DNA of 34,862 bases from Candidatus Liptonbacteria bacterium (GTDB taxonomy: Bacteria > Patescibacteriota > Minisyncoccia > UBA6257 > 2-01-FULL-56-20). The notes under the pieces were generated by a model. That model ran no database searches. It was not told the origin of the DNA and saw nothing but the letters and a program-made list of their open reading frames with translations. Positions 14,334 to 22,759 of the stretch are shown one piece after another. Within the stretch, counting starts at the first letter, position 1, and each line of letters opens with the position of its first letter. Location of the stretch: the NCBI GenBank assembly GCA_016867315.1, contig VGJV01000001.1:1-34862 (forward strand), written 5' to 3'. Position numbers and translations under genes: made by a program.

Positions 14334-15996
14334 CTAGGGATCTGGAAGCTTATCGAACGACACAAGCGCATGCCATGAGGCGCCGCCATCCGTCGATTTC
14401 CAAATATATCCTCCAGCGCCCGTCAGAAATAGGGTATTTTTGTCCTTCGGATGCCACACCATCGCACTCAATTCCTGAAGCAAGCTCGGCTGGGCAAGCA
14501 CTTCCTTTGGAATAGTTCCGAACGGTTTCCATGTGGCTCCCGCGTCGTTACTTTCAAAAAGAGTTTTTGCTTCAGTCGGCGCAAGATAATCGAGCCGCCG
14601 GTAGCCAAGCATATGGCGCGAAGAGACGTCATGCGGATCATACGCCGCCACATGCATGTAATTATTCGAAGGATAGAACGTGTCTCCGCGATCAAGCGAA
14701 TAAAAACTCCTCGGAGGCTTGTCATTCGGTCCCCACGGAGAAACAAAGACGAAGGAAGGATTGCGGCGAGAAGCCGCAGCCCAAAGAACCGCTTCATATT
14801 CCGCCGGGAGCGAATGCACCGCCTTCCATGTCACCCCTCCGTCCAAGGACCGGAGTATGCCCATCTGGGAAACGCTTTCCACATTGCGGTTTCCGCTCAT
14901 AAGCGCGCTTTTAAAGGTGGTAACCAGAATATCGTCAGAACGTTCGGGATGGATAAAAATGTTCGTGGCACTCGTGCGGAAGGTAAAACCAGTAGGAAGC
15001 TCTTCCCACGTTTTGCCACTGTCTTTCGTTTTGTACACCAGCCCTTTCGTTACAAACGTCGTGTTCCTCGCCACCTCGTTGTACCCTCCGGGCTCCGCCG
15101 TCGTCGTATAGTAGAGCGTTTTCGAATTGTTGGGATCGATTGCTACGTCTGTGGTGTAGATATTCATCCAATCATGCACCAGGGGGGTCCATGTTTCCGC
15201 CCCGTCCCAGGACTCTACAATTCCTCCCACCTTCGTATACCCATCTCGAAACCGCGCGGGCGGCCCTGAAAGCGCGAGTACAAGATGCTTTGAATTATTA
15301 GGATCTATGGTCGCCGCAGGGTATTCCGTGTAACAGGGCTTTGCAAGATTATCTTTTCTCCTGTCCGCGGGAATTCCTTTTACTTTGAGCGCCCACGTCT
15401 TGCCTCCGTCTATCGTTTTATAAAATCCCTTATGCTCCACACTTACATACATTGTATTGGGAGTCTGGGGATCGATCACAAAGGTGCGATCCGTGCGGTA
15501 ATACTGATGGTTATCGCTTGTCGGTTTGCATGCGACGCTCAATCCCCCGTCCGGCACCGCGCTGCCTTCTCCGGCGAGAGAGACTGCGTTCTTTTCCGTT
15601 CTTCCCACTTTTACTTTCATCAACATCTGCCGCACTTTCGCGGTATTTGTCCCTGCCGCTTCTAATGTTTTTAATTTGTTATCAAAATAATCATAGCGCT
15701 CCTGCTGCATACCTCCGCTCTTCGAGGCGAATCCCAGTTCTCGCTCAATATCTGCGAGGATAACCATCCCCTCGTTTGGTTGTAATTTCTCCTTTCTTTC
15801 GGAAAGGGTACTGGTCGCCCGCGAGGCTGGGACGGGAGCATAGGTTTGAGGCTGTCCGGAGAAGGACTTAAAGAACGAAGAAAGCCAGGCGCCGTGATCG
15901 CTATTCGTAACTACATTTATTGTAGCCGCGCCCCCCCACAAGCGCCGCCACCATAAAAATAACTGCTGCTATACCATATCCTTCTCGAGCTTTCAT
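14334..15996 (-). CDS. Membrane-anchored BNR/Asp-box repeat protein, frameshifted at a G7 tract
   Basis: The main frame (14334-15941, 535 codons) carries at least seven Asp-box repeats: KTIDGGKTW, ESWDGAETW, KTKDSGKTW, RSLDGGVTW, YSLDRGDTF, ESNDAGATW, KSTDGGASW. This is a sialidase/BNR-type beta propeller. It lacks its own good start. In the adjacent frame, ATG 15996 gives MKAREGYGIAAVIFMVAALV, a signal anchor. The frames join if the G7 run (15931-15937) were G6 or G9. The intact protein would be exported and surface-bound. Sialidase activity is not shown. Confidence 0.8.
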
Positions 15997-16021
15997 AGGT
16001 GAATGCTCTCATCATAGCGCG

Positions 16022-16393
16022 TTACTTTCCTTTTACAATTTGAATCGAATGACCCATAGATTCGAGCTCGCGAAGCATTTCACTGCCCAGCCACACCGTG
16101 CCAAAAAGGTGTGCCACGGCAAAAAAGTGCTCGCTCCCCGCTTGGAGCACGAACTTTTTTTCGCCTTCGTGCACTTTCTCCTCAAACAAGAGCGGCACTT
16201 CCTCTTCCTGCAACTCCTCGAGTGGTCTCGGATGGGCGGCCACCTGTTTTCGCACAAATGCGCGGCTTATTCCGCAATTGCGGCATACGATAGAATCTTT
16301 TATTCCTCTTTTTTCGCACTCACACAGTATTTTTTTCATGGGTTTGTAAAACAAAAAGCGACTAGGAGTTTTAATCGAGCCTTGTGGCTCCAT
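16022..16393 (-). CDS. Small cysteine-containing protein, function unknown
   Basis: About 123 residues from the ATG at 16393, chosen for GGGAG about 5 nt upstream. A later Met (16339, MKKILCECEKRGIKDS) is possible. The N-terminal part has CxC and CRNC, a possible zinc knuckle. The rest is Glu-rich (EELQEEEVPLLFEEKV) and ends in a beta-like segment FFAVAHLFGTVWLGSEMLREL. No known family is recognised. It lies just upstream of the BNR gene on the same strand. Confidence 0.55.
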   Translation of the reverse strand: MEPQGSIKTPSRFLFYKPMKKILCECEKRGIKDSIVCRNCGISRAFVRKQVAAHPRPLEELQEEEVPLLFEEKVHEGEKKFVLQAGSEHFFAVAHLFGTVWLGSEMLRELESMGHSIQIVKGK

Positions 16394-16419
16394 GAAATCT
16401 CCCAATCGCCCTTCGGCAA

Positions 16420-16550
16420 TCAGTCAATTATTTCATACGGCTTCCCGCAGATTTCCCAGGTTGCCTTCCCCTCGCATGCGCTCGGGGAGAAATAAACGGT
16501 TCGCGAGCATGCACGAACGCATCTTTACTTTCAACTTGCACGTACATCAT
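16420..16550 (-). pseudogene. Short hypothetical gene with probable single-base deletion
   Basis: From the ATG pair at 16545-16550 (GGGG just upstream) the frame reads MMYVQVESKDAFVHAREPFI. The neighbouring frame then gives SPSACEGKATWEICGKPYEI and ID, with a stop at 16420. The span is 131 nt, one short of a multiple of three. Adding one C at the C4 run (GGGG at 16489-16492 on the plus strand) joins the two halves into about 43 residues. No family is recognised, so the reconstruction is tentative. Confidence 0.35.
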
Positions 16551-16626
16551 ACCCCACAATATTCTAAAAGGCCAAATTCATTATGAATCATTCGGACTTC
16601 ATAGAATACCTCCACAATGGAAGGAC

Positions 16627-16974
16627 ATGCCCAGAGATCCAAAGTTGGAACAATGCATTCGCCTTTGCAGTATGTGCTACCAAGTGTGCGTCTCTACCGT
16701 AAGTCATTGCCTTTCGATGGGCGGGAAACATACCGAAGCCACGCATCTCACGCTCCTTAAGGATTGCGCCTCGATATGCAAGCTCAGTGAAAACTTTATG
16801 CTCCGCAACTCGCTCCACGCGAAGCATATCGCGAAAGAGTGCGCGGAGATATGCGAGGCCTGCGCCGAAGATTGCGAGAAGCTCGACCTTAAGGATGAGC
16901 AAATGCAGGAATGTGCCAGGAATGTGCAAAGACTTGCCGCGAATGCGCCGCCGCGTGCAAAGAAATGTAATTAA
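16627..16974 (+). CDS. Csp-type four-helix-bundle copper-binding protein, C-terminal frameshift
   Basis: About 115 residues as read. The Cys pattern fits the Csp/DUF326 copper-storage family: LEQCIRLCSMCYQVC, LKDCASICKLSENFM and IAKECAEICEACAEDCEKL. The C-terminus is wrong in this frame. Inserting one G after 16920 gives ECARECAKTCRECAAACKEM with a stop at 16970, the expected last helix. The N-terminus may also be shifted: MNHSDFIEYLHNG is open from 16583 in another frame. In Csp proteins the cysteines line the bundle core and bind Cu(I). Confidence 0.8.
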   Translation: MPRDPKLEQCIRLCSMCYQVCVSTVSHCLSMGGKHTEATHLTLLKDCASICKLSENFMLRNSLHAKHIAKECAEICEACAEDCEKLDLKDEQMQECARNVQRLAANAPPRAKKCN

Positions 16975-16982
16975 AGTTTTTT

Positions 16983-17570
16983 ATGACTTCCAAACGAGTT
17001 ACGTTCGAGGATCGGATCGATGCGGGCAAACAATTAGCCGAAGCGTTACTCCCCTATCAGGCGGAGCGCCCCCTTATTTTGGCTCTGCCGCGCGGCGGAG
17101 CACCCGCGGGATATGAAACCGCTACGAAACTCAAAGCTCCCTTGGACACCGTCGTTGCCCGGAAGATCGGCGCGCCGTCGGACCCGGAGTTCGGCGTGGG
17201 AGCCTTGGCGCCCGGAGATGTGATCGTTTTGAATAATGAGGCGATTGAAACTCTTGCAATTCTCCGTAAAGAACTCGACCCCATTATCGCTGCCGAAATG
17301 GAAGAAATGGAACGCCGCATGGTGCATTATAAAAGCGGGGCGTATAGCGAAGACATCGAAGCCGGAACCGTGATTCTCGTCGATGACGGCCTTGCCACGG
17401 GAGTGACCGCACGGGCGGCGATCGAATCCGTGCGGCTCATGCGAAAACCGAAGAAAATCGTGTTTGCCGCCCCCATTTGCGCAATCGTGCACCTCGTTGA
17501 TAATAAATTTGTTGGCAGTTACCTTTGGGCGGCCTTTTGCTTTTGTAAGTGTTTTGTCATCACCAAATAA
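16983..17570 (+). pseudogene. Phosphoribosyltransferase, C-terminus replaced at a rearrangement junction
   Basis: Residues 1-167 are a type I phosphoribosyltransferase of the family often annotated as predicted phosphoribosyltransferase. It has ILALPRGGAPAGYE, VARKIGAPSDPEFGVGAL and the PRPP loop TVILVDDGLATGVTARAA (129-146), then KKIVFAAPICA. After about 17484 the translation (IVHLVDNKF...) is simply the reverse complement of a methyltransferase gene fragment, so the last third of the enzyme is missing. It begins 8 nt after the Csp gene. Function is probably lost. Confidence 0.85.
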
Positions 17571-17846
17571 CCCCAGCTGCGTGTTAGCGATAGGTGATGG
17601 TTTATAGCTCGTCGTGATTAATTGTTTCAAACCCAACCTGTTGAAATTGAGAACGAAATAACGAAAGAAGTTGCTCTCGAACGGATCGTCGCAGTTGCAA
17701 TACACTGCTTTAGCCCGAAATGTATCAGGGTTGAAATCTAAATATTTTTCAATCTCTTTCTGAATATCAATGTACTGAGTATAAAACTCATCGTTTTTTG
17801 CCCTTTTCGCATTTGTAAGATTTTTGACTGATGCTTCTCTGGCCAT
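17490..17846 (-). pseudogene. N-terminal fragment of an EcoRI-type adenine DNA methyltransferase
   Basis: 119 residues from the ATG at 17846: KNDEFYTQYIDIQKEIEKYL, CNCDDPFESNFFRYF and LITTSYKPSPI, then LGLFGDDK...KVTANKFIINEV. This matches the start of the EcoRI-methylase family. After EV the frame runs into the antisense strand of the phosphoribosyltransferase gene and stays open to 17046 only by chance. The catalytic NPPF motif and the rest of the enzyme are absent. No restriction-enzyme gene is present nearby. Confidence 0.85.
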
Positions 17847-17982
17847 AAATTTATTATAGCTTTAGAACCCTTTATTTTGCTTCTATTCTAACTTGGACAC
17901 CTGCGCGTCAGGGATTCGAATTTGATTGAATCCACTATAGCAAAAAAGCGGGTTTTTGGCTTTTCTGATAGGATAATCCCTA

Positions 17983-19176
17983 ATGACCCCTCGGATTTCG
18001 AAGCGCGGAGAGAAGGTTATGTTCTCCCCCATCCGTAAATACATGCCCCTCATGGATGAGGCGGAGAAAAGGGGCGTGCATGTGTACCGGCTAAACACCG
18101 GGGACCCGGATATACTCCCTCCCCCGGCGTTCCACAAGGGGATCAAGGCGCACGCGAAAGGCAATTTGAAATATGCGCCGAGTACGGGAATTCCGGAGCA
18201 TGTGGAGGCTTGGATCGAGTATTACAAAAAGCTCGGCGTCTCGCTTGAGCCCAAGAATATCATCCCCACCGTGGGGTGTGCCGAGGCAATTCTCTTTGCG
18301 ATGCAGGCGGCGGCGGACCCGGGAGACGAGATTATTGTTTTCGAACCGGTCTATGTGAGCTACAAATCCTTTTCGGTAATGACGGGAATTAAACTCGTGC
18401 CGGTCTTGCTCGACCTCGAGAAAAACTTCGCGCTTCCCCCGGTTTCCGAGATAGAGAAGAAAATTACTAAAAAGACGCGAGCGATTGTGGTCGTGAACCC
18501 AGACAACCCCACGGGGAAACTCTGGAGCGAGAAAGAACTTTCTTCAATTGTGGGGCTCGCGAAGAAACATGGGCTATTTATTATCGCGGATGAGACATAT
18601 CGAGAAATTCGATTTAGCGGAAAGCCGCACACGCTTCTCTCCGAAAAGTCTGCTTCAGAACATGTGATCGTCACCGACAGCGCTTCGAAGCGGTTCTCAC
18701 TTCCCGGGGCGCGGGTGGGAGCGGTCGTGTCTTTGAACGATTCCGTAATGCAAGCAGTTTTGAAGTTCGCGCAGGCGAGGCTCTCCGTGGGGACGCTCGA
18801 ACAGAAGGCGCTTATTCCCCTACTCCGCGAGGCGCACACGCTCACTGTCTCACTCAAGAAAGAATATTTGAAACGGCGAGATGCCGTATATGCCGCGCTT
18901 TCGGCGATTCCGGGAGTCAAATGCAGCAAACCCGAGGGAGCCTTCTATATATATGCGCGATTGCCGGTGGAGTCGGCGGAGGAGTTCGTGAAATTCCTTA
19001 TCAAAGACTTTAACTATAAAGGAGAGACAGTGGCGGTTTCTCCGATGGCGGACTTCTACATCACGCCGGGATTGGGGAAGAATGAGATACGGATTGCTTA
19101 TGTGTTAAGCGTGCCCAAGCTTAAGCGGGCGATGGAGATTCTTGCGTGCGCATTGGCGGCTTATAACAATAGATAG
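17983..19176 (+). CDS. PLP-dependent aminotransferase, class I/II (aspartate-aminotransferase fold)
   Basis: 397 residues. Family marks: YRLNTGDPD, YAPSTGIPE, the VVVNPDNPTGKLWS substrate/PLP motif, IADETYREI, and the Schiff-base lysine in TDSASKRFSLPGARVG. ENEIRIAYV-like KNEIRIAYVLS ends the small domain with the carboxylate-binding Arg. It transfers amino groups between an amino acid and a keto acid; the exact substrate is not clear. It is monocistronic, convergent with the Fic gene. Confidence 0.92.
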   Translation: MTPRISKRGEKVMFSPIRKYMPLMDEAEKRGVHVYRLNTGDPDILPPPAFHKGIKAHAKGNLKYAPSTGIPEHVEAWIEYYKKLGVSLEPKNIIPTVGCAEAILFAMQAAADPGDEIIVFEPVYVSYKSFSVMTGIKLVPVLLDLEKNFALPPVSEIEKKITKKTRAIVVVNPDNPTGKLWSEKELSSIVGLAKKHGLFIIADETYREIRFSGKPHTLLSEKSASEHVIVTDSASKRFSLPGARVGAVVSLNDSVMQAVLKFAQARLSVGTLEQKALIPLLREAHTLTVSLKKEYLKRRDAVYAALSAIPGVKCSKPEGAFYIYARLPVESAEEFVKFLIKDFNYKGETVAVSPMADFYITPGLGKNEIRIAYVLSVPKLKRAMEILACALAAYNNR

Positions 19177-19195
19177 TAAAGATATATCCTTAGAA

Positions 19196-20335
19196 CTATT
19201 TTGTTTCGTCAGTGAATAGCTTCAGATATTTTTTATATTCGAAATCGCGGCCATATTTCGTACGCTGATTCCGCTGAACTAGAATCCCCTCTTTCATAAG
19301 CGCGGCAACTAACCCATTTGCTGCAGGGCGAGAAAGATTCGTCCACTCTTCAACTTTACGAACATTCACAATAGGAAGTTCATAGAGCTTACGGAGCACA
19401 ATCATGCCGCTTTTTGCCCGGAGGCCTCCGATAGCTTGTATCTTCGCCATATCTTCTTCGCGAAGCGTATTGATCTTTTTTGCCGTTGCAACAGCACCCT
19501 CTGCAACATGAGCCACTCCCTCCAAAAAGAAGTTCACCCATGGCTCCACTTCCCCCTTATTGTGATACCCCTCGAGTAAATCGAAGTACACCTCCCGATG
19601 TTTTTTGAAAAATTCGGAGATATACAATACTGGGCGCTCCAAAATCCCTTGATGACAGAGATAAAAAGTAATCAAAAGACGGCCGACGCGCCCATTTCCG
19701 TCGAGGAAGGGGTGGATCGTTTCGAACTGCACATGCATCAGCGCGGTTTTTATCAGAGGGGTAATATTATCCTTCTCATGTAAAAATCTTTCCCAATCCG
19801 AAAGAGATCTCCTCATTTCTGGAGCCGGAGGAGGCACAAATCTCGCAGTTGCCGGAGAAGCTCCTCCAATCCAGTTTTGCGTTGTCCGGAATTCTCCCGG
19901 CGTTTTTCCAGGAGCATCGCCCGTACCCTCAAACAATGTTTTATGCACCTCTCGAATAAGGCGATTTGAAAGAGACAGGGATTCCAACCGATGCAACCCC
20001 TGATTCATTGCCTTGATGTAATGCAGGATGCGATCGACGTCTTTCGGCAAGTCGCTTGTCATCTCTACTTCGGCGCGTATCGCATCGCTCATCGTCGCTT
20101 TCGTTCCTTCAATTTCACTCGACAAAGCAGCCTCTTTGCGCGCATACATAAAAATAAAGAGGTCTACATCGGGTAAGAGTTGGGTTACCCCATCCAGTTT
20201 TCCCACTAGAAGAGAGGCTTTTGCGTGGAGCTGCTCGGTTAACTTAGAAAACTCAAAAGGCTCCACAGGTGGAAATTTCCCCGGCACGAAGGCTTTAAAA
20301 CCTTTTGGTTGTTGTATAAAATCACCTAATTTCAT
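19196..20335 (-). CDS. Fic-domain protein (AMPylator type) with winged-helix C-terminus
   Basis: 379 residues. The N-terminal Fic_N region contains the inhibitory motif SSEIEG (72-77), the class II autoinhibitory helix. The catalytic motif HPFLDGNGRVGR starts at H208. A C-terminal helix-turn-helix (VRKVEEWTNLSRPAANGLVAALMKEGILVQ) follows. Fic proteins transfer AMP from ATP to protein hydroxyls; this architecture is common in bacteria and often self-regulating. The gene is directly downstream of a cluster of GATGTTAA sites that could be its operator. Confidence 0.93.
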   Translation of the reverse strand: MKLGDFIQQPKGFKAFVPGKFPPVEPFEFSKLTEQLHAKASLLVGKLDGVTQLLPDVDLFIFMYARKEAALSSEIEGTKATMSDAIRAEVEMTSDLPKDVDRILHYIKAMNQGLHRLESLSLSNRLIREVHKTLFEGTGDAPGKTPGEFRTTQNWIGGASPATARFVPPPAPEMRRSLSDWERFLHEKDNITPLIKTALMHVQFETIHPFLDGNGRVGRLLITFYLCHQGILERPVLYISEFFKKHREVYFDLLEGYHNKGEVEPWVNFFLEGVAHVAEGAVATAKKINTLREEDMAKIQAIGGLRAKSGMIVLRKLYELPIVNVRKVEEWTNLSRPAANGLVAALMKEGILVQRNQRTKYGRDFEYKKYLKLFTDETK

Positions 20336-20355
20336 ACCTTAACAAGTATATCAGA

Positions 20356-20404
20356 GATGTTAAGCTTTTTGCAAACAACTTAACATCGTAATATCTGATG
20401 TTAA
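20356..20404. promoter_or_regulatory. Three GATGTTAA sites upstream of the Fic gene
   Basis: GATGTTAA occurs at 20356-20363 and 20397-20404, and in inverted form (TTAACATC) at 20380-20387, all in the 65-bp gap before the Fic start. The first two form an inverted repeat, ATGTTAAG...CTTAACAT. The last copy overlaps the PEPC stop codon. Likely an operator, possibly bound by the Fic protein's own winged helix. Confidence 0.5.
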
Positions 20405-21957
20405 CCTAAGCTCTTTCGGAGAACTCCGGTTTCGGTGATAAGGCCGGAGAGGCGTGACCCGCCGTCGCTTGCCTGCACTTCGCCGAAGGCTCCGGCAAGG
20501 CGGGCGCTATGGCGTGGCAAAGCAAAAACACTCGAAGATAGCCTCTCGTGCATCAGTTCGGATTTCGAGCGGGGGCCGAGCTCAAAACCGAATATCGACT
20601 CCACCACTCCCAAATCTTCTTCCACCCGCGCCCACGCGGGGTTTTGTTTAATAAGCCGCTTCAAATTTTCCTTATTCACGAAAGCCCCGGCGGTCTTCAG
20701 ATCGGCTTCTATATTGCGGTAATACCGGAAGAGAAGCTTCATCGCTTCGGGAGATAAGTCTTTCAAGGCGCGAAGGCCTAAAAATTCCGGCGGGATGCCA
20801 ATCGAATAGAACGCGGCGGTAAAGTTGATCGCACGCGGGAGTTCGAGTTTCCCCATTTGGCGCGCGTACCGCAAAAGACCAATGTGCTGGCGACGTTCCC
20901 GGCGACGCGGGACCGCCCGAAAGAACTGCTCCATGTCCCCCGCAATACTTTGGAGCGTGTGCGCATAGGAGGCTTCGAACTGTTTAATAATGGAAAGGAG
21001 CACGGCGCGGTCTTTTTCGGAGACGGAGCCGGGAGCGGATTTCGGCAAAAGAGTATTCAATTTTTCTACCGCAGCGGCGGCAGCTTCGAAGTTATAATCG
21101 TAGCGAAAGGCGGATTGAATCGTCACCGTGCGCACGCCTTTATATTCCGACGCAAAGGAGTCGATCGCATCGGGATTCAATCCCCCGCGGAACGGCAGGC
21201 TGCCCGCCCCCAAGATCGGGAACATCCGCACCTTTTCCCTCTCCCCCACTTCGCGGATATCTGAAAGAGCGATTTTGTTCGCGAGCACCGTCGAGACAAT
21301 TCCCGATACAAGCGCGGGATCGGAACGCGCAAGGAACGGCCGGATATATACGGGCTTGGATTTGAATTCTTTTTTGTGAAGATCGATGTAGCGCGCGAGA
21401 AGCGAGCCCACGCCGAGCTGACGCTCCACGTTTTCGACGAGCGGAATCATGTCTAGCTGTTCCATGTTTACCCCGCTCCGGTGATTGAAGGTCTCCGTCT
21501 TGAAACGCGCGAGTTTGCGGAAAGAACTTTTTATGTACATTAACTCTTCGGGTTTTTCGGTCATCGGCAGAATGAGTTCGAAGAGCGGGGGGACGTGAAA
21601 CTTCAAGTCTCGCGCGAAGTCTTCGGCGGTCAATACCACCATGAGCGCGCGAAGCAAGGAGTGGCCTTTTTCTTTCCATACGTTCGGAATCCGGAATGTA
21701 AGAAAAATATCTTTTCCTAATTTGTGTTTTTTAAAATATTCGTGGAATTCACCGAAAAGACGATCTACGACAGCCTCATCCGCATATTTCCCCTCCCAGT
21801 CCCACATGAACTCCCCTACTCCCAATTCTTCAAAACACTTCACGCATTCGAGCGTTTCTTCGCGGCTGCTTATGAATGCATCTCCTTGCTTGTCCCAAAA
21901 AGGCGCCCGGGCGTTGTCCGGGTGCTGGGTGGCCATGGCGGAGGGAATGTGGCGCAT
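20401..21957 (-). CDS. ppcA: Phosphoenolpyruvate carboxylase, archaeal type
   Basis: 518 residues, about half the length of the bacterial enzyme and right for the archaeal type. Hallmarks: MATQHPDNARAPFWDKQGD at the N-terminus, the GEFMWDWEGKYADE segment, FLTFRIPNVWKEKG, ILPMTEKPEEL, and GAGSLPFRGGLNP, which holds active-site residues. It carboxylates PEP with bicarbonate to oxaloacetate. The aspartate-type aminotransferase nearby could use that product, though this is only context. Its start codon abuts a heptamer array and has no Shine-Dalgarno. Confidence 0.95.
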   Translation of the reverse strand: MRHIPSAMATQHPDNARAPFWDKQGDAFISSREETLECVKCFEELGVGEFMWDWEGKYADEAVVDRLFGEFHEYFKKHKLGKDIFLTFRIPNVWKEKGHSLLRALMVVLTAEDFARDLKFHVPPLFELILPMTEKPEELMYIKSSFRKLARFKTETFNHRSGVNMEQLDMIPLVENVERQLGVGSLLARYIDLHKKEFKSKPVYIRPFLARSDPALVSGIVSTVLANKIALSDIREVGEREKVRMFPILGAGSLPFRGGLNPDAIDSFASEYKGVRTVTIQSAFRYDYNFEAAAAAVEKLNTLLPKSAPGSVSEKDRAVLLSIIKQFEASYAHTLQSIAGDMEQFFRAVPRRRERRQHIGLLRYARQMGKLELPRAINFTAAFYSIGIPPEFLGLRALKDLSPEAMKLLFRYYRNIEADLKTAGAFVNKENLKRLIKQNPAWARVEEDLGVVESIFGFELGPRSKSELMHERLSSSVFALPRHSARLAGAFGEVQASDGGSRLSGLITETGVLRKSLG

Positions 21958-22010
21958 AGAAATAGAAAGTAGAGAGTAGAAAGTAGAAATTAGAGTAGAA
22001 AGCAGAAGGG
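21958..22010. repeat. Heptamer array, TAGAAAG class, abutting the PEPC start
   Basis: Plus-strand units TAGAAAG, TAGAGAG, TAGAAAG, TAGAAAT, TAGAG, TAGAAAG, CAGAAG, mostly 7 nt with occasional 5-6-nt units. It begins at the PEPC start codon with no gap. The PEPC leader therefore reads as a pyrimidine-rich (CTACTTT)n. Confidence 0.75.
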
Positions 22011-22050
22011 CAGGATAACTCTCAGATCTTCGCCATTATACTCTCCCGGA

Positions 22051-22077
22051 TAACGAATTACGAATGAGGAATTACGC
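22051..22077. repeat. Heptamer array, CGAATTA class
   Basis: Units CGAATTA, CGAATGA, GGAATTA, then CGCTTA, just after the stop of the ABC ATPase gene (reading the minus strand). The same unit class occurs at 25731-25763. Confidence 0.6.
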
Positions 22078-22755
22078 TTATTTTTTCCTTACGTCTCCTA
22101 CAATTTGGCCGTCTTTGATTGAGAGGACGCGGCGGGCGTGGCGCGCATACTCTTCTTCGTGCGTTATCATCACGATCGTTTGGCCTTCTTTATGCAGCGC
22201 CTTAAAAGCTTCCATCACGAGCTCGCCATTTGTCGAATCCAGGTTCGCCGTGGGTTCATCTGCGAAAAGGACGTGGGGGTGATGCGCGATCGCGCGGGCA
22301 ATCGAGACTCGCTGCTGCTGCCCGCCGGAGAGCTGACTCGGGAGGTTCACGCGCTTATCGAGAAGCCCCACCCGCTCGAGCGCTTTTCCCGCGCCTTTCA
22401 AAGCCGCTTTCTTATCCATCCCCTGCATGAGCATCGGGAGCGCCACGTTTTCTTCCGCAGTTAACTCGGGAAGAAGGGCGTAGTCCTGGAAGACGAACCC
22501 CATCCGATTCAATCTGAGGGCCGTTCTTTCGGCCTGACTTAAGAGGCTCGTGTCGATATCGTCAAAATGGACTGTCCCCGAGGTCGGCTCGTCGAGGAGC
22601 GAGAGCTGATACAAGAGCGTGGACTTCCCCGCGCCCGACGGGCCCACGATCGCAAGGAATTCACCATCTTCAATTTCTACATTCAAACTTTTGAGCACCG
22701 TGAGCTGAAGCTCGCCCTCTCCGTATGCCTTTACCAGCTTATGACTCTTTATCAT
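22078..22755 (-). CDS. ABC transporter ATP-binding protein, LolD/MacB type
   Basis: 225 residues. Walker A GPSGAGKST, Q-loop FQDYALLPELTAEENV, signature LSGGQQQRVSIARA, Walker B VLFADEPTANLDS, H-loop IVMITHEEEYA. The sequence around DEPTANLD is typical of the MacB/LolD/FtsE branch. It pairs with the FtsX/MacB-like permease encoded 4 nt upstream. The system probably moves lipoproteins, peptides or other substrates by mechanotransmission. Confidence 0.95.
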   Translation of the reverse strand: MIKSHKLVKAYGEGELQLTVLKSLNVEIEDGEFLAIVGPSGAGKSTLLYQLSLLDEPTSGTVHFDDIDTSLLSQAERTALRLNRMGFVFQDYALLPELTAEENVALPMLMQGMDKKAALKGAGKALERVGLLDKRVNLPSQLSGGQQQRVSIARAIAHHPHVLFADEPTANLDSTNGELVMEAFKALHKEGQTIVMITHEEEYARHARRVLSIKDGQIVGDVRKK

Positions 22756-22759
22756 GTGA

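Noticed and set aside
17046-17846. A single 266-residue minus-strand protein
   Set aside because: Only the first 119 residues resemble a methyltransferase; the rest is the reverse complement of a phosphoribosyltransferase gene.
17910-17965. Degenerate tRNA 3' end (TTCGAATCC-like string on the minus strand) as an attachment site
   Set aside because: Only part of a T arm is seen and the stem does not pair; too weak to claim.
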